Of a DNA stretch of 33,985 nucleotides, positions 9,140 to 17,410 are shown in pieces; position 1 is the stretch's first letter, and the number at the start of each line of letters is the position of its first letter. This DNA comes from Betaproteobacteria bacterium (GTDB taxonomy: Bacteria; Pseudomonadota; Gammaproteobacteria; Burkholderiales; Rhodocyclaceae). Both the position numbers and the translations under genes were made by a program. Under the pieces are notes generated by a model. It was given only the letters and a program-made list of their open reading frames with translations, ran no database searches and was not told where the DNA came from. The stretch lies in the NCBI GenBank assembly GCA_016208415.1, contig JACQYB010000018.1, forward strand, positions 1 to 33,985, read 5' to 3'.

Positions 9140-9228
9140 GCATCGTCGCCGATTCGAAGGCCGGTTCGCGATCCGGCGTGCCGTGCGTGTATTTCGAGGA
9201 AGCGTTGAAGCGGTTGCTGGAGGCCTAA
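9133..9228 (+). pseudogene. Short C-terminal gene fragment of unknown origin
   Basis: On the plus strand an open stretch of 31 codons reads like the natural end of a protein (SGVPCVYFEEALKRLLEA then TAA) but has no start or upstream domain. It slightly overlaps the cytochrome b remnant in the opposite direction, suggesting two decayed genes joined here. I do not recognise the family. Confidence 0.3.
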
Positions 9229-9233
9229 GGCGC

Positions 9234-9608
9234 CTACCTGTCCGGGATGGGCAGGAGCCGTACGCGTACGCTGGTCTCCGTTACCGTGACGGCGGCGCCC
9301 GCCTCAAGTTCGGTCTCCGCCCTTGCCCAGACCCGCCGGATGAGGTCCGCGAGCGCTGCGGCCTTGAGTCCTTCGATGCGAATGCGCACCACCGAAGGCG
9401 ACGCCAGCCCGGAAATGGCCAGCAGCGTGTGGAAGTCGGCGTCGAGCGTGATGACTGACCTTCCCTGCCTGCGCGCGACGGCGAGGATTTCCGCATCCTC
9501 GGACTGCGCCATTCCGACCTCGCCCACGTGCACAGCATCCCACCCAGCGACGCGCAACAACTGCGCAGCCGAACGCGGCAGACCCTGGTCAAGCAGCAGC
9601 GGCTTCAC
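9234..9608 (-). CDS. DUF5615 PIN-like toxin of a toxin-antitoxin pair
   Basis: A 124-residue protein of the DUF5615 (Mut7-C-like PIN fold) family. It starts MKPLLLDQGLPRSAAQLL, where the Asp of LLLDQ is the first acidic active-site residue. It has EDAEILAVARRQGRSVITLD and a nearby DADF in the centre, a typical acidic cluster of PIN-like nucleases. Its start overlaps the end of the DUF433 gene by four bases (ATGA). In this pairing the PIN-like protein is generally assumed to be an RNase toxin. Target and activity cannot be read from the sequence. Confidence 0.8.
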   Translation of the reverse strand: MKPLLLDQGLPRSAAQLLRVAGWDAVHVGEVGMAQSEDAEILAVARRQGRSVITLDADFHTLLAISGLASPSVVRIRIEGLKAAALADLIRRVWARAETELEAGAAVTVTETSVRVRLLPIPDR

Positions 9609-9835
9609 GCGGACGCGAGATCGAAAACGCGGTCGTCCAGGCTTTGGGCAGCGAATTCCAGCGCCTGCCGCACGTCTTCGGGCTCGAGTTCCGGGTACTC
9701 CCGGAATAGCTCCCCGCGATCGGGGTACAGCGCAACGGCCTCAACAACGCGCTTGACCGTCAGGCGCATGCCTCGAATGGTCGCCTGGCCGTTGAGAATG
9801 GTGGGACTTGCCGTGATCCGGTCAAACTTTGTCAT
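9605..9835 (-). CDS. DUF433 antitoxin
   Basis: A 76-residue DUF433 protein. The pattern RITASPTILNGQATIRGMRL followed by a short helical region (YPDRGELFREYPELEPEDV) is characteristic, and the fold is a winged-helix-like DNA-binding module. It is upstream of, and overlaps by four bases, the DUF5615 gene, the normal antitoxin-first order. It is expected to neutralise the toxin and repress the pair; no operator was identified. Confidence 0.8.
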   Translation of the reverse strand: MTKFDRITASPTILNGQATIRGMRLTVKRVVEAVALYPDRGELFREYPELEPEDVRQALEFAAQSLDDRVFDLASA

Positions 9836-9985
9836 GGCATCAGCGCGCGGGGGTCCGTGATTGCGTAATGTTACATCGCCCTACGGGCTGGCGAGCAGCG
9901 GTTGGGAAGTCGGAACGCAGCTTGCGCCGCTCAGGACCGGGCGCCAGGCCGGACACGGGTTGGCAGTGCCCATTCCATCGGCTGC

Positions 9986-11074
9986 TCAGCCTCCGGCGCT
10001 GCGCATCGGCGAGCGCAGCGCCGCAATCATGGCCAGCCACTGCGGCATGCGGCCTTCCACGAAGCGGTACAACAATGCTCCTGCACCCACGCTCGCGCCC
10101 CAGGCGGTGAGCATGCCCACGGCGTTGATCAACGGGTCGTCGGGCGCCAGCCGGTAGAAGGCAGCGTTGACCATCAGGCACACCGGGAAATGGACCAGGA
10201 AGACGGAATAGGAGATGCGCCCGAGGAAGGCCAGCGGGCGCGCCCGGGGCCATTGCTCCAGCAGTCCGGTGCGCCGGCTGAACGCCAGGGTGAGGGCCAG
10301 GGACAGTGCCACGGCGATGCGCAGGCGGAAGTCCACCACGAGGGCGGCGCCCACCACGGCGGCCATGACCACCATCCAGGCGGCCGAACGCCGGCGTTCC
10401 GACGCCCAGTAGGCTGCCGCGCCCAGGCCGTAGGAGCCGAAGAAATACAGCGCCCAGTCGTCCCACGCCGCGTCGCGGTTGAAATGGAACAGCGAGGCCA
10501 GCGCCAGAGCCATGACCACCGCCGGACCCAGCACGGGCAAACCGCCGGACCGTGCGCCAGCCATCCGCGCCAGCCACAGGATGGCCACCATGAGCGAGAA
10601 CAACTGGAAGTCGATGGCCACGTACCACACGCCCGCGGACAAGGCCTCGTGGTCGAGCACGTCATGCAGGAACAGCAGGTGGGCGCCGAACTGCGCCAGC
10701 GTCGGCACGTCGGGAATGGAGTCGTGGTGCATCCAGGCGCGGGCAATGGCGGCGCCGGCAATGCCCACCGCCAGCGCCGCGGCATAGGGCACCACCAGTT
10801 TCGTGTAGCGGTGCCAGACCCGCAGCAGGGGATTGCCGGGGCGCAGTTCCCCCAGCGGCGCCAGGCTCCTGGCGGCGAGGAAGCCGCCGATGACGAGGAA
10901 GGCCTGCACCGCCACGCGCCCGTAGTCGCTCAGCCAGCCGACCAGGCGCGGCGCCAGTTCGGCCACGGTGTCCGACATCGGGCCGTAGAAGGCCAGGTGG
11001 TGCAGGACGATGAGTTGCGAAGCGATCGCCTTCAGGGCGTCGATGAAGAGCAGTCTGCGCGGCCCGGCATTCAT
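9986..11074 (-). CDS. Acyltransferase-3 family membrane protein
   Basis: A 362-residue polytopic membrane protein with about ten hydrophobic segments. The family signature is at the N-terminus: RRLLFIDALKAIASQLIVLHH, with its conserved His in the first helix. Later, GRISYSVFLVHFPVCLMVN is typical of the acyltransferase 3 (OafA/NodX/WecH) family. These enzymes O-acylate sugars of LPS, exopolysaccharide or antibiotics using cytoplasmic acyl donors. I chose the ATG before NAGPRR because the first helix follows directly; the upstream in-frame 38 codons look non-coding. It is transcribed divergently from the sensor kinase gene, with ~260 bp between them. Confidence 0.8.
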   Translation of the reverse strand: MNAGPRRLLFIDALKAIASQLIVLHHLAFYGPMSDTVAELAPRLVGWLSDYGRVAVQAFLVIGGFLAARSLAPLGELRPGNPLLRVWHRYTKLVVPYAAALAVGIAGAAIARAWMHHDSIPDVPTLAQFGAHLLFLHDVLDHEALSAGVWYVAIDFQLFSLMVAILWLARMAGARSGGLPVLGPAVVMALALASLFHFNRDAAWDDWALYFFGSYGLGAAAYWASERRRSAAWMVVMAAVVGAALVVDFRLRIAVALSLALTLAFSRRTGLLEQWPRARPLAFLGRISYSVFLVHFPVCLMVNAAFYRLAPDDPLINAVGMLTAWGASVGAGALLYRFVEGRMPQWLAMIAALRSPMRSAGG

Positions 11075-11331
11075 GGGCGGGGATTCGATCCGGTGTTGGC
11101 TGCTGCATGCCGTTCGCGTCGAAGGCGCACGGCTGTCGTTGTGTCGCACTTGCGGCCGGCATCCCAAGGGAGCCGGGAACGAGCGCAATTATGAAGCACG
11201 CCGCGGCTGGAGGCCAATGTCCGGCGCGCTCGGGGCGCCCGCACCCACCCCGCGGCGAGGGAGATCGGGCGTGCAGGCTCCGGCCGCGGGCCGGCTTGCG
11301 AGCCGAAGGACGCCAGTGCAAACTCCGGTGC

Positions 11332-13086
11332 GTGAAATCCGCTTCTCCCTCGAGAAAGCCCCGGCGTGTCAAGGCGACCTTCATCGGTCCCTTCGCCATC
11401 GTGCTCGCCTTCATCCTGGGGGCCTTTGCCGCGACCACCTATCTTCTCGAAGTCAGCATTCGCGACCGCGATCTTGCCGAACGCGCGGCCGCCGTGTCCA
11501 AGCTCTTCGAACAGAAGCTCGAGCGCGACGCCAACCTGATGCAGGCCGTGCTGCGCGCCATGATGACCAACCGGGTGGTGGAGACGGCGTTCGCGGCCGG
11601 CGACCGCAGGGCGCTGCTGGCTGAAGCCGGGCCGGTATTCCGCAGCCTGAGCACCGACCACCGCATCACCCACTTCTACTTCACCGGCCCGGACCTGGTG
11701 AATATCCTCCGCCTGCACAGCCCGCACGAGTTCGGCGACGTGATCCCCCGCAGCACCATGCGCCAGGCGCGGGACAAGGGGGAAGCGGCGCACGGACTCG
11801 AACTGGGACCGCTGGGCACCCTCACGCTGCGGCTGGTGGCGCCGTGGAAGCGAGGCGCCGATGTCCTCGGCTACCTCGAGATCGGCGAGGAAATCGAAGT
11901 GCTGGTGGAGGAGATTCGCGACAGCCTTTCGGTGGATCTGCTGGTGCTGGTGGACAAGCGTTTCCTGTCGGCGCAGCAGTGGCGGCAGGGCCTGGCGCGC
12001 AAGAACCGGACGGGTGACTGGGAGCGCTTCGGGGCCTTCGCGGCCATGGCCCAGACGTTGAAGGAGGTGCCGGCGGCGCTGACGGGGCAGGTGGTCGAAG
12101 ACCTGCGGTCGGGTCGCGCCGTGGAGGTGGAGGACCAGGGTCGTGCCCTGCACCTGGCCATGCTGCCGCTGGACGACGCCGGGGGGCGGCGCATTGGCGG
12201 TCTGGTCGTGATTCGCGACATCACGGCGCTGGAGTCCACCTTCCTCTGGTCCATCATCGCCGTCACCGTGCTGTGCGCGGTCGCCGGCGCCAGCGTGCTG
12301 GGCCTTTTCTACTTCTCCCTGGACCGGGTGGAGCGCGATTACCAGCGCCAGCACGAACTCGAACACAAGCTGCTGCGCCTGAATACCGAGCACCAGCGCA
12401 TGCTGCAGGTGGAGAAGCTCTCCGCCCTGGGCACGATGGTGGGCGGCATTGCGCACCAGCTCAACAATCCCCTGGTGGGCGTGGTGAACATGGCGCAGCT
12501 CGCAGACCGGGAAGCCGACGATCCGGTTCGCACCCGTGAACTGCTCGCCGACATCCGCAGCGCCGGCGAGGACTGCCATGCCTTCCTCCATCGCATGCTG
12601 GAGTTCTCCAAGGTCGCCTGCTTCGACAGCAAGCCGACGCCCATGGGACCGCTCATCGACGAGACGGTGCTGCTGTTTCGCCAGACCGAGAGCCGGCACC
12701 TTCCGGTGGAGATCAGCATGCCGGAGGTGCCGGTGGTGCTGTGCATCGATCGCATCCTGGTGCGTCATGCCCTCTTCAACCTGTTGCTCAACGCCGCCCA
12801 GGCGACCGTGGGCAACAGCGCCATCCTCATCAGCCTGGAACGCGAGGCGGAGCCGGGCAACGGCGCGCCGGGCTGGACTCTGTCGGTGACCGACCATGGC
12901 AGCGGAATTGCCGCGGACGTCATGGACAGGATCTTCGTGCCCTTCTTCACCACGCGCAGCGACGGTACCGGCCTCGGCCTGCCGGTGGTGCAGCACGTGG
13001 CGCTGCTGCACGACGGGCACGTGACCGCCGCCAACCAGCCGGGCGGTGGCACGCGATTTGCAATGTGGTTTCCAGATGTTGCGTAG
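11332..13086 (+). CDS. Cache-domain sensor histidine kinase
   Basis: A 584-residue membrane kinase. TM1 is at about residues 15-37 and TM2 at about 304-325. Between them lies a periplasmic Cache sensor with HFYFTGPDLVNILRLHSPHE and a nearby FGD, a motif common to Cache-type kinases and chemoreceptors. The H-box GGIAHQLNNPL has His375, and the ATPase domain shows NLLLNAAQAT (N box), DHGSGI (G1) and GTGLGLPVV (G2). I chose the GTG start at 11332 because TM1 follows closely; an upstream in-frame ATG would add ~47 poorly coding residues. The next gene, 13 bases on, is an NtrC-type regulator, so the pair probably senses a periplasmic ligand and activates the reductase cluster at 14634. The ligand is unknown. 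Confidence 0.85.
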   Translation: MKSASPSRKPRRVKATFIGPFAIVLAFILGAFAATTYLLEVSIRDRDLAERAAAVSKLFEQKLERDANLMQAVLRAMMTNRVVETAFAAGDRRALLAEAGPVFRSLSTDHRITHFYFTGPDLVNILRLHSPHEFGDVIPRSTMRQARDKGEAAHGLELGPLGTLTLRLVAPWKRGADVLGYLEIGEEIEVLVEEIRDSLSVDLLVLVDKRFLSAQQWRQGLARKNRTGDWERFGAFAAMAQTLKEVPAALTGQVVEDLRSGRAVEVEDQGRALHLAMLPLDDAGGRRIGGLVVIRDITALESTFLWSIIAVTVLCAVAGASVLGLFYFSLDRVERDYQRQHELEHKLLRLNTEHQRMLQVEKLSALGTMVGGIAHQLNNPLVGVVNMAQLADREADDPVRTRELLADIRSAGEDCHAFLHRMLEFSKVACFDSKPTPMGPLIDETVLLFRQTESRHLPVEISMPEVPVVLCIDRILVRHALFNLLLNAAQATVGNSAILISLEREAEPGNGAPGWTLSVTDHGSGIAADVMDRIFVPFFTTRSDGTGLGLPVVQHVALLHDGHVTAANQPGGGTRFAMWFPDVA

Positions 13087-13099
13087 GAAAGACCGCGCC

Positions 13100-14491
13100 A
13101 TGTTGCCCAAGCTCCTGGTCGTCGACGACGACCGTTACACCCGCACGCTCATCCAGCGGCTGATGTCCAGGACGGCCGAGGTCCATCTGGCCGAGGACGG
13201 CGCGCAGGCGCGGCAGGCGTTTGCCGCCGAGGATTTCAACCTGGTGCTGATGGACCAGCGGCTGCCGGCGGACAACGGCATCGAGCTGCTGCGCGAGTTC
13301 CGTACGCGGCGCCCGAAACTGGTTTCGATTCTCATGACCGGCTTCGCCGATGTCCGCGATGCGGTGGCCGCGGTGCGTGAAGGCGTGTTCGACTACCTGA
13401 CCAAGCCCTTCGACGACCTGGAGTCCCTCGAAGCCGTGATCGGCAAGGCGCTCGAACTCGACCGCGCCTATCGCGAGATCGACGGCCTGCGTGCGCGCCT
13501 CGGCGCCGGGGAGGGAGCTCCGGCGATCATCGGCCAGTCGCCCGCCATGGAACACATGCTCGCACAGGTGCGCCAAGTGGCCGGGCTCGACACGACCGTG
13601 CTGCTGGAGGGCGAAAGCGGCACCGGCAAAGACATGGTCGCCAAGCTGATCCACGCCTGGAGTCCGCGTTCCGCCAAACCCTTCCTGGAGGTCAACTGCG
13701 GCGGGCTGCCGGAGACCTTGCTGGAAAGCCTGCTGTTCGGCTACGAAAAAGGGGCATTCACCGGCGCCACCGCCGCCACCCCCGGCTACTTCGAGAAGGC
13801 CCACGGCGGCAACCTGTTCCTCGACGAAATCGCCGACATGAGCCCCAAGCTGCAAAGCAGCCTGTTGCGCGTGCTGCAGGACCATCAATGCACGCGCATC
13901 GGCAGCACGGAGCCGCGCCACACGGACTTCCGCCTGATTTGCGCCACCAACCGGCCGCTGGCCGGCGAGGTCAGGGCGGGGCGCTTCCGGGAGGATCTGT
14001 ACTACCGCATCAACGTGATCGTGGTGCGGCTGCCGCCCCTGCGCGAGCGCGACGGCGACGTCATCCGCCTGGCCGCCCATTTCCTCGAGCACTTCAACGC
14101 CAAGTTCGGCAAGACCTGCGGGCCGCTGACGCCGGCGGCCGTGCAGACGCTCGAAGGCTGCCCTTGGCCGGGCAACGTGCGCCAGCTCCAGCACTGCATC
14201 GAGCGGGCCGTGGCCCTGAACCCCGGCGGCCCCGTCGACATGGTTCATCTGTGCTCATCCTGCGACTCGCGAACGGAATGCGCGCCGGAAGCATCCCTGG
14301 CGTTTCCTGCATCGCAAATGCCCGCCCCGGCTATTGCCTACGAAGACGCCCGCGCCCGGTTCGAACGCGAATACCTGCGCAGCCTGCTCGACGCTGCCGC
14401 CGGCAATGTCTCGGAGGCGGCCCGCCTCTCCGGCATCCCGCGTCAGAACCTCTATGTGCGCATGAAACGATGGGGCGTTGCCACTGAATGA
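13100..14491 (+). CDS. NtrC-family sigma54-dependent response regulator
   Basis: A 463-residue regulator in three parts. The receiver domain has Asp52 as the likely phosphorylation site (LVLMDQRLP). The AAA+ domain has Walker A GESGTGKD (~171-178), the sigma54-contacting loop GAFTGA (~218-223) and GNLFLDEIADMS (Walker B). A Fis-type helix-turn-helix closes the protein (NVSEAARLSGIPRQNLYVRM). An unusual CX2CX5C cluster (Cys385, Cys388, Cys394) sits in the linker before the helix-turn-helix. The ATG is preceded by TAGGAAAGA. The coding end overlaps the palindrome at 14482-14513, and a sigma54 promoter follows at 14581, so the reductase cluster is the probable target. Confidence 0.92.
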   Translation: MLPKLLVVDDDRYTRTLIQRLMSRTAEVHLAEDGAQARQAFAAEDFNLVLMDQRLPADNGIELLREFRTRRPKLVSILMTGFADVRDAVAAVREGVFDYLTKPFDDLESLEAVIGKALELDRAYREIDGLRARLGAGEGAPAIIGQSPAMEHMLAQVRQVAGLDTTVLLEGESGTGKDMVAKLIHAWSPRSAKPFLEVNCGGLPETLLESLLFGYEKGAFTGATAATPGYFEKAHGGNLFLDEIADMSPKLQSSLLRVLQDHQCTRIGSTEPRHTDFRLICATNRPLAGEVRAGRFREDLYYRINVIVVRLPPLRERDGDVIRLAAHFLEHFNAKFGKTCGPLTPAAVQTLEGCPWPGNVRQLQHCIERAVALNPGGPVDMVHLCSSCDSRTECAPEASLAFPASQMPAPAIAYEDARARFEREYLRSLLDAAAGNVSEAARLSGIPRQNLYVRMKRWGVATE

Positions 14492-14513
14492 CGACAGTTG
14501 TCGTCATTCAGTG
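14482..14513. promoter_or_regulatory. Perfect palindrome, candidate enhancer for the NtrC-type regulator
   Basis: The arms CACTGAATGACGACA and TGTCGTCATTCAGTG are exact reverse complements, separated by GT. The palindrome overlaps the regulator's stop codon and its centre is about 110 bp upstream of the start site predicted from the sigma54 promoter at 14581. That is the usual distance for an upstream activating sequence. A weaker similar stretch (GTGACAGTTTGTGATT) follows. That this regulator binds it is inference. Confidence 0.7.
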
Positions 14514-14580
14514 ACAGTTTGTGATTCCTTTTTTGCCATCGAAAGCGGCAAGACCCCAGAGATTCCACGAGTCCACCCGA

Positions 14581-14596
14581 TGGCATGAGGATTGCT
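14581..14596 (+). promoter_or_regulatory. Sigma54 (-24/-12) promoter of the reductase cluster
   Basis: TGGCATGAGGATTGCT matches the sigma54 consensus TGGCAYG-N4-TTGCW at every conserved base, with the invariant spacing between GG and GC. Transcription would begin near 14607, giving a leader of about 27 bases to the GTG start at 14634. It lies 90 bp after a gene for a GAFTGA-containing activator. Confidence 0.88.
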
Positions 14597-14633
14597 GCCT
14601 CCCCGACAGACAGTGCATTCCGAGGGGGCTAAC

Positions 14634-15656
14634 GTGTTTGCGTACTGGCGTCAGGGTTTCACCGTTCTGGTTCTCGTACTGGCGGGGTCTGTCTGGGCGC
14701 CTGCGTCGCGCGCCGGCACGGAAGCCGCCCCGATCGATACCGCCACCATCGAGAAGAACCGCAAGGCCAACGAAGCCTGCTTCGCGTGCCACAGCGCCGC
14801 GGGGATCAAGAACCCGCCCAAGGCCGACCTGGATCTGGCGAACAAGCTCAAGGATTCGCGTCTCGAACCCGCGCTGTTCAACCCCGCCGACCACGGTGTC
14901 ATGGACTGCCGGCAGTGCCACGCCGGCAATCACTACGACCCCTACCCGCACGCTGAAGTCGGCAAGAACGAGACGGCCCCCTGCACCGAGTGCCACGCCG
15001 CCAAGGTGATGCGCCTGGAGCCGCAGTTCAACGCCTCGGTGCATGCCAAGAACGAGGGTCTGAAGGAGAAGTTCACCTGCAACACCTGCCACAACGCGCA
15101 TGAAAACATCGTGGCGCTCAGGCTCAAGGACCCTCACAAGATCGTTGCCCAGGACAACCACGGCTGCCTGGAATGCCACAACTCCGATCTCACCTTCGCC
15201 AAGTTCGCCCCCGATGGCGAAAAGACACCGGGCGTGAAACGCAAGCGTCCCGACATCGACACCATTCACGACTGGCTGCCCAACACGAAGCTGCATTGGA
15301 ACGCAGTGCGCTGTGTCGAATGCCACACACCGGAGGTGGCCGCCAAGAAGATGCTCTCGCACGAGATCCTCGACAAGGAAAAGGCCGAGAAGAAGTGCGT
15401 GACCTGCCACTCGGCCAACAGCACGCTCAAGGTCCGGCTCTACCGCCACATGGCCAAGGACGAGCAGCAGCGGCTGGGCTTCACCAACAGCGTCATCCTC
15501 TCCAACTCCTACGTCATCGGCGCCACCCGCCATCCGGTGCTCGACGGCATCGTCATCGGCCTGGTGATCCTGACGCTGGCCGGCATGCTGGCGCACGGCG
15601 CCATCCGCATCGTCGCGGCGCTGCGCCGCAAGGGCAACAAGGAGCAAGCCAAATGA
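14634..15656 (+). CDS. Membrane-anchored heptaheme cytochrome c
   Basis: A 340-residue protein with a signal peptide or N-terminal anchor (residues ~8-27). It has seven CXXCH motifs: CFACH (49), CRQCH (92), CTECH (117), CNTCH (149), CLECH (178), CVECH (227) and CVTCH (255). A transmembrane helix lies at ~303-326, followed by a Lys/Arg-rich cytoplasmic tail. The start is GTG, chosen because GAGGGGG stands at the right distance and the signal sequence follows. The stop overlaps the next ATG (ATGA), implying translational coupling to the cytochrome b subunit. Together they would form a quinol-oxidising membrane module that passes electrons outward. I do not recognise a named family; it loosely resembles NrfB/DmsE-like multiheme proteins. 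Confidence 0.85.
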   Translation: MFAYWRQGFTVLVLVLAGSVWAPASRAGTEAAPIDTATIEKNRKANEACFACHSAAGIKNPPKADLDLANKLKDSRLEPALFNPADHGVMDCRQCHAGNHYDPYPHAEVGKNETAPCTECHAAKVMRLEPQFNASVHAKNEGLKEKFTCNTCHNAHENIVALRLKDPHKIVAQDNHGCLECHNSDLTFAKFAPDGEKTPGVKRKRPDIDTIHDWLPNTKLHWNAVRCVECHTPEVAAKKMLSHEILDKEKAEKKCVTCHSANSTLKVRLYRHMAKDEQQRLGFTNSVILSNSYVIGATRHPVLDGIVIGLVILTLAGMLAHGAIRIVAALRRKGNKEQAK

Positions 15657-16267
15657 GCGAACGCATCTACCTGCTGCCGTTGTGGATCCGCGTCTGGCAC
15701 TGGACCAACGTGCTGCTGATCATCACGCTGGTCGTCACGGGCATCAGCCTGCATTTCGCCGACCCTAAGCTGCCGCTGGTGGAGTTCTCGCTGGCCGCGC
15801 GCATCCACGACATCGCCGGCTTCTCCCTGGTTGCCGTCTATGGGCTGTTCGTCATCGCCAACATCGTCAGCGGCAACTGGTGGCAGTACGTGCCCAAGCC
15901 CCCCGGCGTGCTCGAACGCTGCAAGGTGCAGGGGAAGTGGTATCTCTGGGGCATCTTCAAGGGCGAGCCGCATCCCTACCGGGTGTCGGAGGAGCAGAAC
16001 TTCAACGCCCTCCAGGCCATTAGCTACTGGGTGATCATGTACATGATCATGCCCGTGATGCTGCTCTCCGGGCTGATCTTCCAGTTTCCGCAGCTTGCGC
16101 CCGACCGCCTGTTCGGTTTCGACGGCCTGCTGCCCGTCGCGATCGTCCATTACCTGACGGGCGCCGCGATCGTGCTGTTCATGATCGCCCACATCTATCT
16201 CGGCACAACCGGCAAGACGGCCACCAGCATGTTCGGGACCATGATCACCGGCTGGCATGAGCACTGA
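15653..16267 (+). CDS. Cytochrome b561-like membrane subunit
   Basis: A 204-residue protein with four hydrophobic helices, resembling the cytochrome b subunits of [NiFe] hydrogenases and formate dehydrogenases. Candidate heme-b ligands are His16 (IRVWHWTN), His52 (RIHDIAG), His166 (IVHYLTG) and His180 (IAHIYLG). The family exchanges electrons between quinones and periplasmic partners. The ATG overlaps the stop of the heptaheme gene. With that protein it probably replaces the NrfD-type anchor used by most ArrA/PsrA-type reductases. A C-terminal relic of a similar subunit lies at 8984-9139. Confidence 0.85.
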   Translation: MSERIYLLPLWIRVWHWTNVLLIITLVVTGISLHFADPKLPLVEFSLAARIHDIAGFSLVAVYGLFVIANIVSGNWWQYVPKPPGVLERCKVQGKWYLWGIFKGEPHPYRVSEEQNFNALQAISYWVIMYMIMPVMLLSGLIFQFPQLAPDRLFGFDGLLPVAIVHYLTGAAIVLFMIAHIYLGTTGKTATSMFGTMITGWHEH

Positions 16268-16304
16268 CGGTTTTTTCGGACGGATTTATCCAAGGAGGAA
16301 CACC

Positions 16305-17393
16305 ATGAATCTCATCAAGAAATCCATCTCTCTGGCGGTCGTTGCCGCCGTGGCGAGTGCGGGTGTACTGACGAGTGCGGGTGCACTTGCGCAGGAGAAG
16401 AAGGAGAAGCCCAAGCCCCACAAGCCGGTTCCCGTTGCCGCAGCCAAGGCCGCGGCAGCGCCCAAGCTGGATGGCGTCGCGGACGACGCCGCCTGGAAGG
16501 GTGCCCCGGTCCTGAACTTCAAGGCGATCAAGGGCACGAACTTCAAGGACGGCAAGGGCAATACCTCCGGCACCCTGCAGGTCGTCTATACGGCGGACAT
16601 GCTCTACATGCTGGTCACCTACGAAGATCCGACTTACTCCGTGCGGCGCAGCCCCTACGTCAAGAAGGCCGACGGCAAGTGGGAAAAACTGAAGGACCCG
16701 GAAGACAAGGGCGGCGACAACAACAAGTACTATGAAGACAAGCTGGCGGTCATCTGGAACATCAACGACAGCATCTTCGGCTTCAGCGACAAGTTCTCCT
16801 GCACGACCGCCTGTCACAGCGGCGAGCCGGGCAAGCCCTACGGCAACAAGTACACCGAGGAAGAGGGGGAACTGGGCGACATGTGGCACATGAAATTCGT
16901 GCGCGGCGGCGTGATCGGCCAGATGGACGACCAGTATCTCGATCACACGCGCTTCAATCCCAAAACGGCCAAGGAAGCCGGTCGCAAGTCGGATCCCAAG
17001 GCCGGCGGAGGCTACGAGGACATCAAGCTCGTCAACGGCAAGCCCGAGTTCATGAACAAGGACGGCAAGGCCGCCAACAAGGGTGGAACCTATTGGCTGA
17101 AGGCCGAGGACAAGGCGCCCTTCGACGATTCGAAGTTCAAGGCCGGCGATGAGGTCGCTTCCATCCTGATCGCCCCGTTCGCGGGGGACCGTGGCGACAT
17201 CTCGGTCGGCGCCAAATGGGAAAAGGGCAAGTGGACGGTTGAAATCGCACGGAAACTGGTCACCGGATCGAAGTTCGATATCAATTTCGATGACTTAGGC
17301 AAGGGTTATGCCTTCGGCCTGGGCTTCTTTGACAATGCCCAGGTCCGGCATGCCTACGTGCAGGAGCCGCTCATTCTGCAATTCCAGAAGTGA
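16305..17393 (+). CDS. Ethylbenzene-dehydrogenase-gamma-like periplasmic heme protein with CX3CH motif
   Basis: A 362-residue exported protein. The Sec signal peptide ends about SAGALAQ, and a Lys/Pro/Ala-rich linker follows. The rest resembles the cytochrome c-552/DMSO-reductase-like heme-binding fold (ethylbenzene dehydrogenase gamma): KLDGVADDAAWKGAPVL, LQVVYTADMLYMLVTYEDPT and AVIWNINDS. It carries one CX3CH motif (Cys166, Cys170, His171, in FSCTTACHSG) instead of CXXCH. Gamma-type subunits of SerABC, DdhABC and EbdABC bind heme b and wire the Mo/FeS dimer to cytochromes. AAGGAGGA precedes the ATG. The position between the membrane cytochromes and the Mo subunit suggests it links the two. 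Confidence 0.8.
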   Translation: MNLIKKSISLAVVAAVASAGVLTSAGALAQEKKEKPKPHKPVPVAAAKAAAAPKLDGVADDAAWKGAPVLNFKAIKGTNFKDGKGNTSGTLQVVYTADMLYMLVTYEDPTYSVRRSPYVKKADGKWEKLKDPEDKGGDNNKYYEDKLAVIWNINDSIFGFSDKFSCTTACHSGEPGKPYGNKYTEEEGELGDMWHMKFVRGGVIGQMDDQYLDHTRFNPKTAKEAGRKSDPKAGGGYEDIKLVNGKPEFMNKDGKAANKGGTYWLKAEDKAPFDDSKFKAGDEVASILIAPFAGDRGDISVGAKWEKGKWTVEIARKLVTGSKFDINFDDLGKGYAFGLGFFDNAQVRHAYVQEPLILQFQK

Positions 17394-17410
17394 CGCGATG
17401 ATTCGAGGGC

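Noticed and set aside
11071-13110. Long open frame on the minus strand opposite the histidine kinase gene
   Set aside because: It is the antisense of a clear kinase gene, rich in His, Gln and Arg, and lacks any domain; high-GC coding sequence commonly leaves such frames open.
14482-14513. Palindrome as a rho-independent terminator of the regulator gene
   Set aside because: No T-run follows directly; the nearest one is ~14 bases on. The symmetric AT/GC-mixed stem and the distance to the sigma54 promoter fit an enhancer site better.
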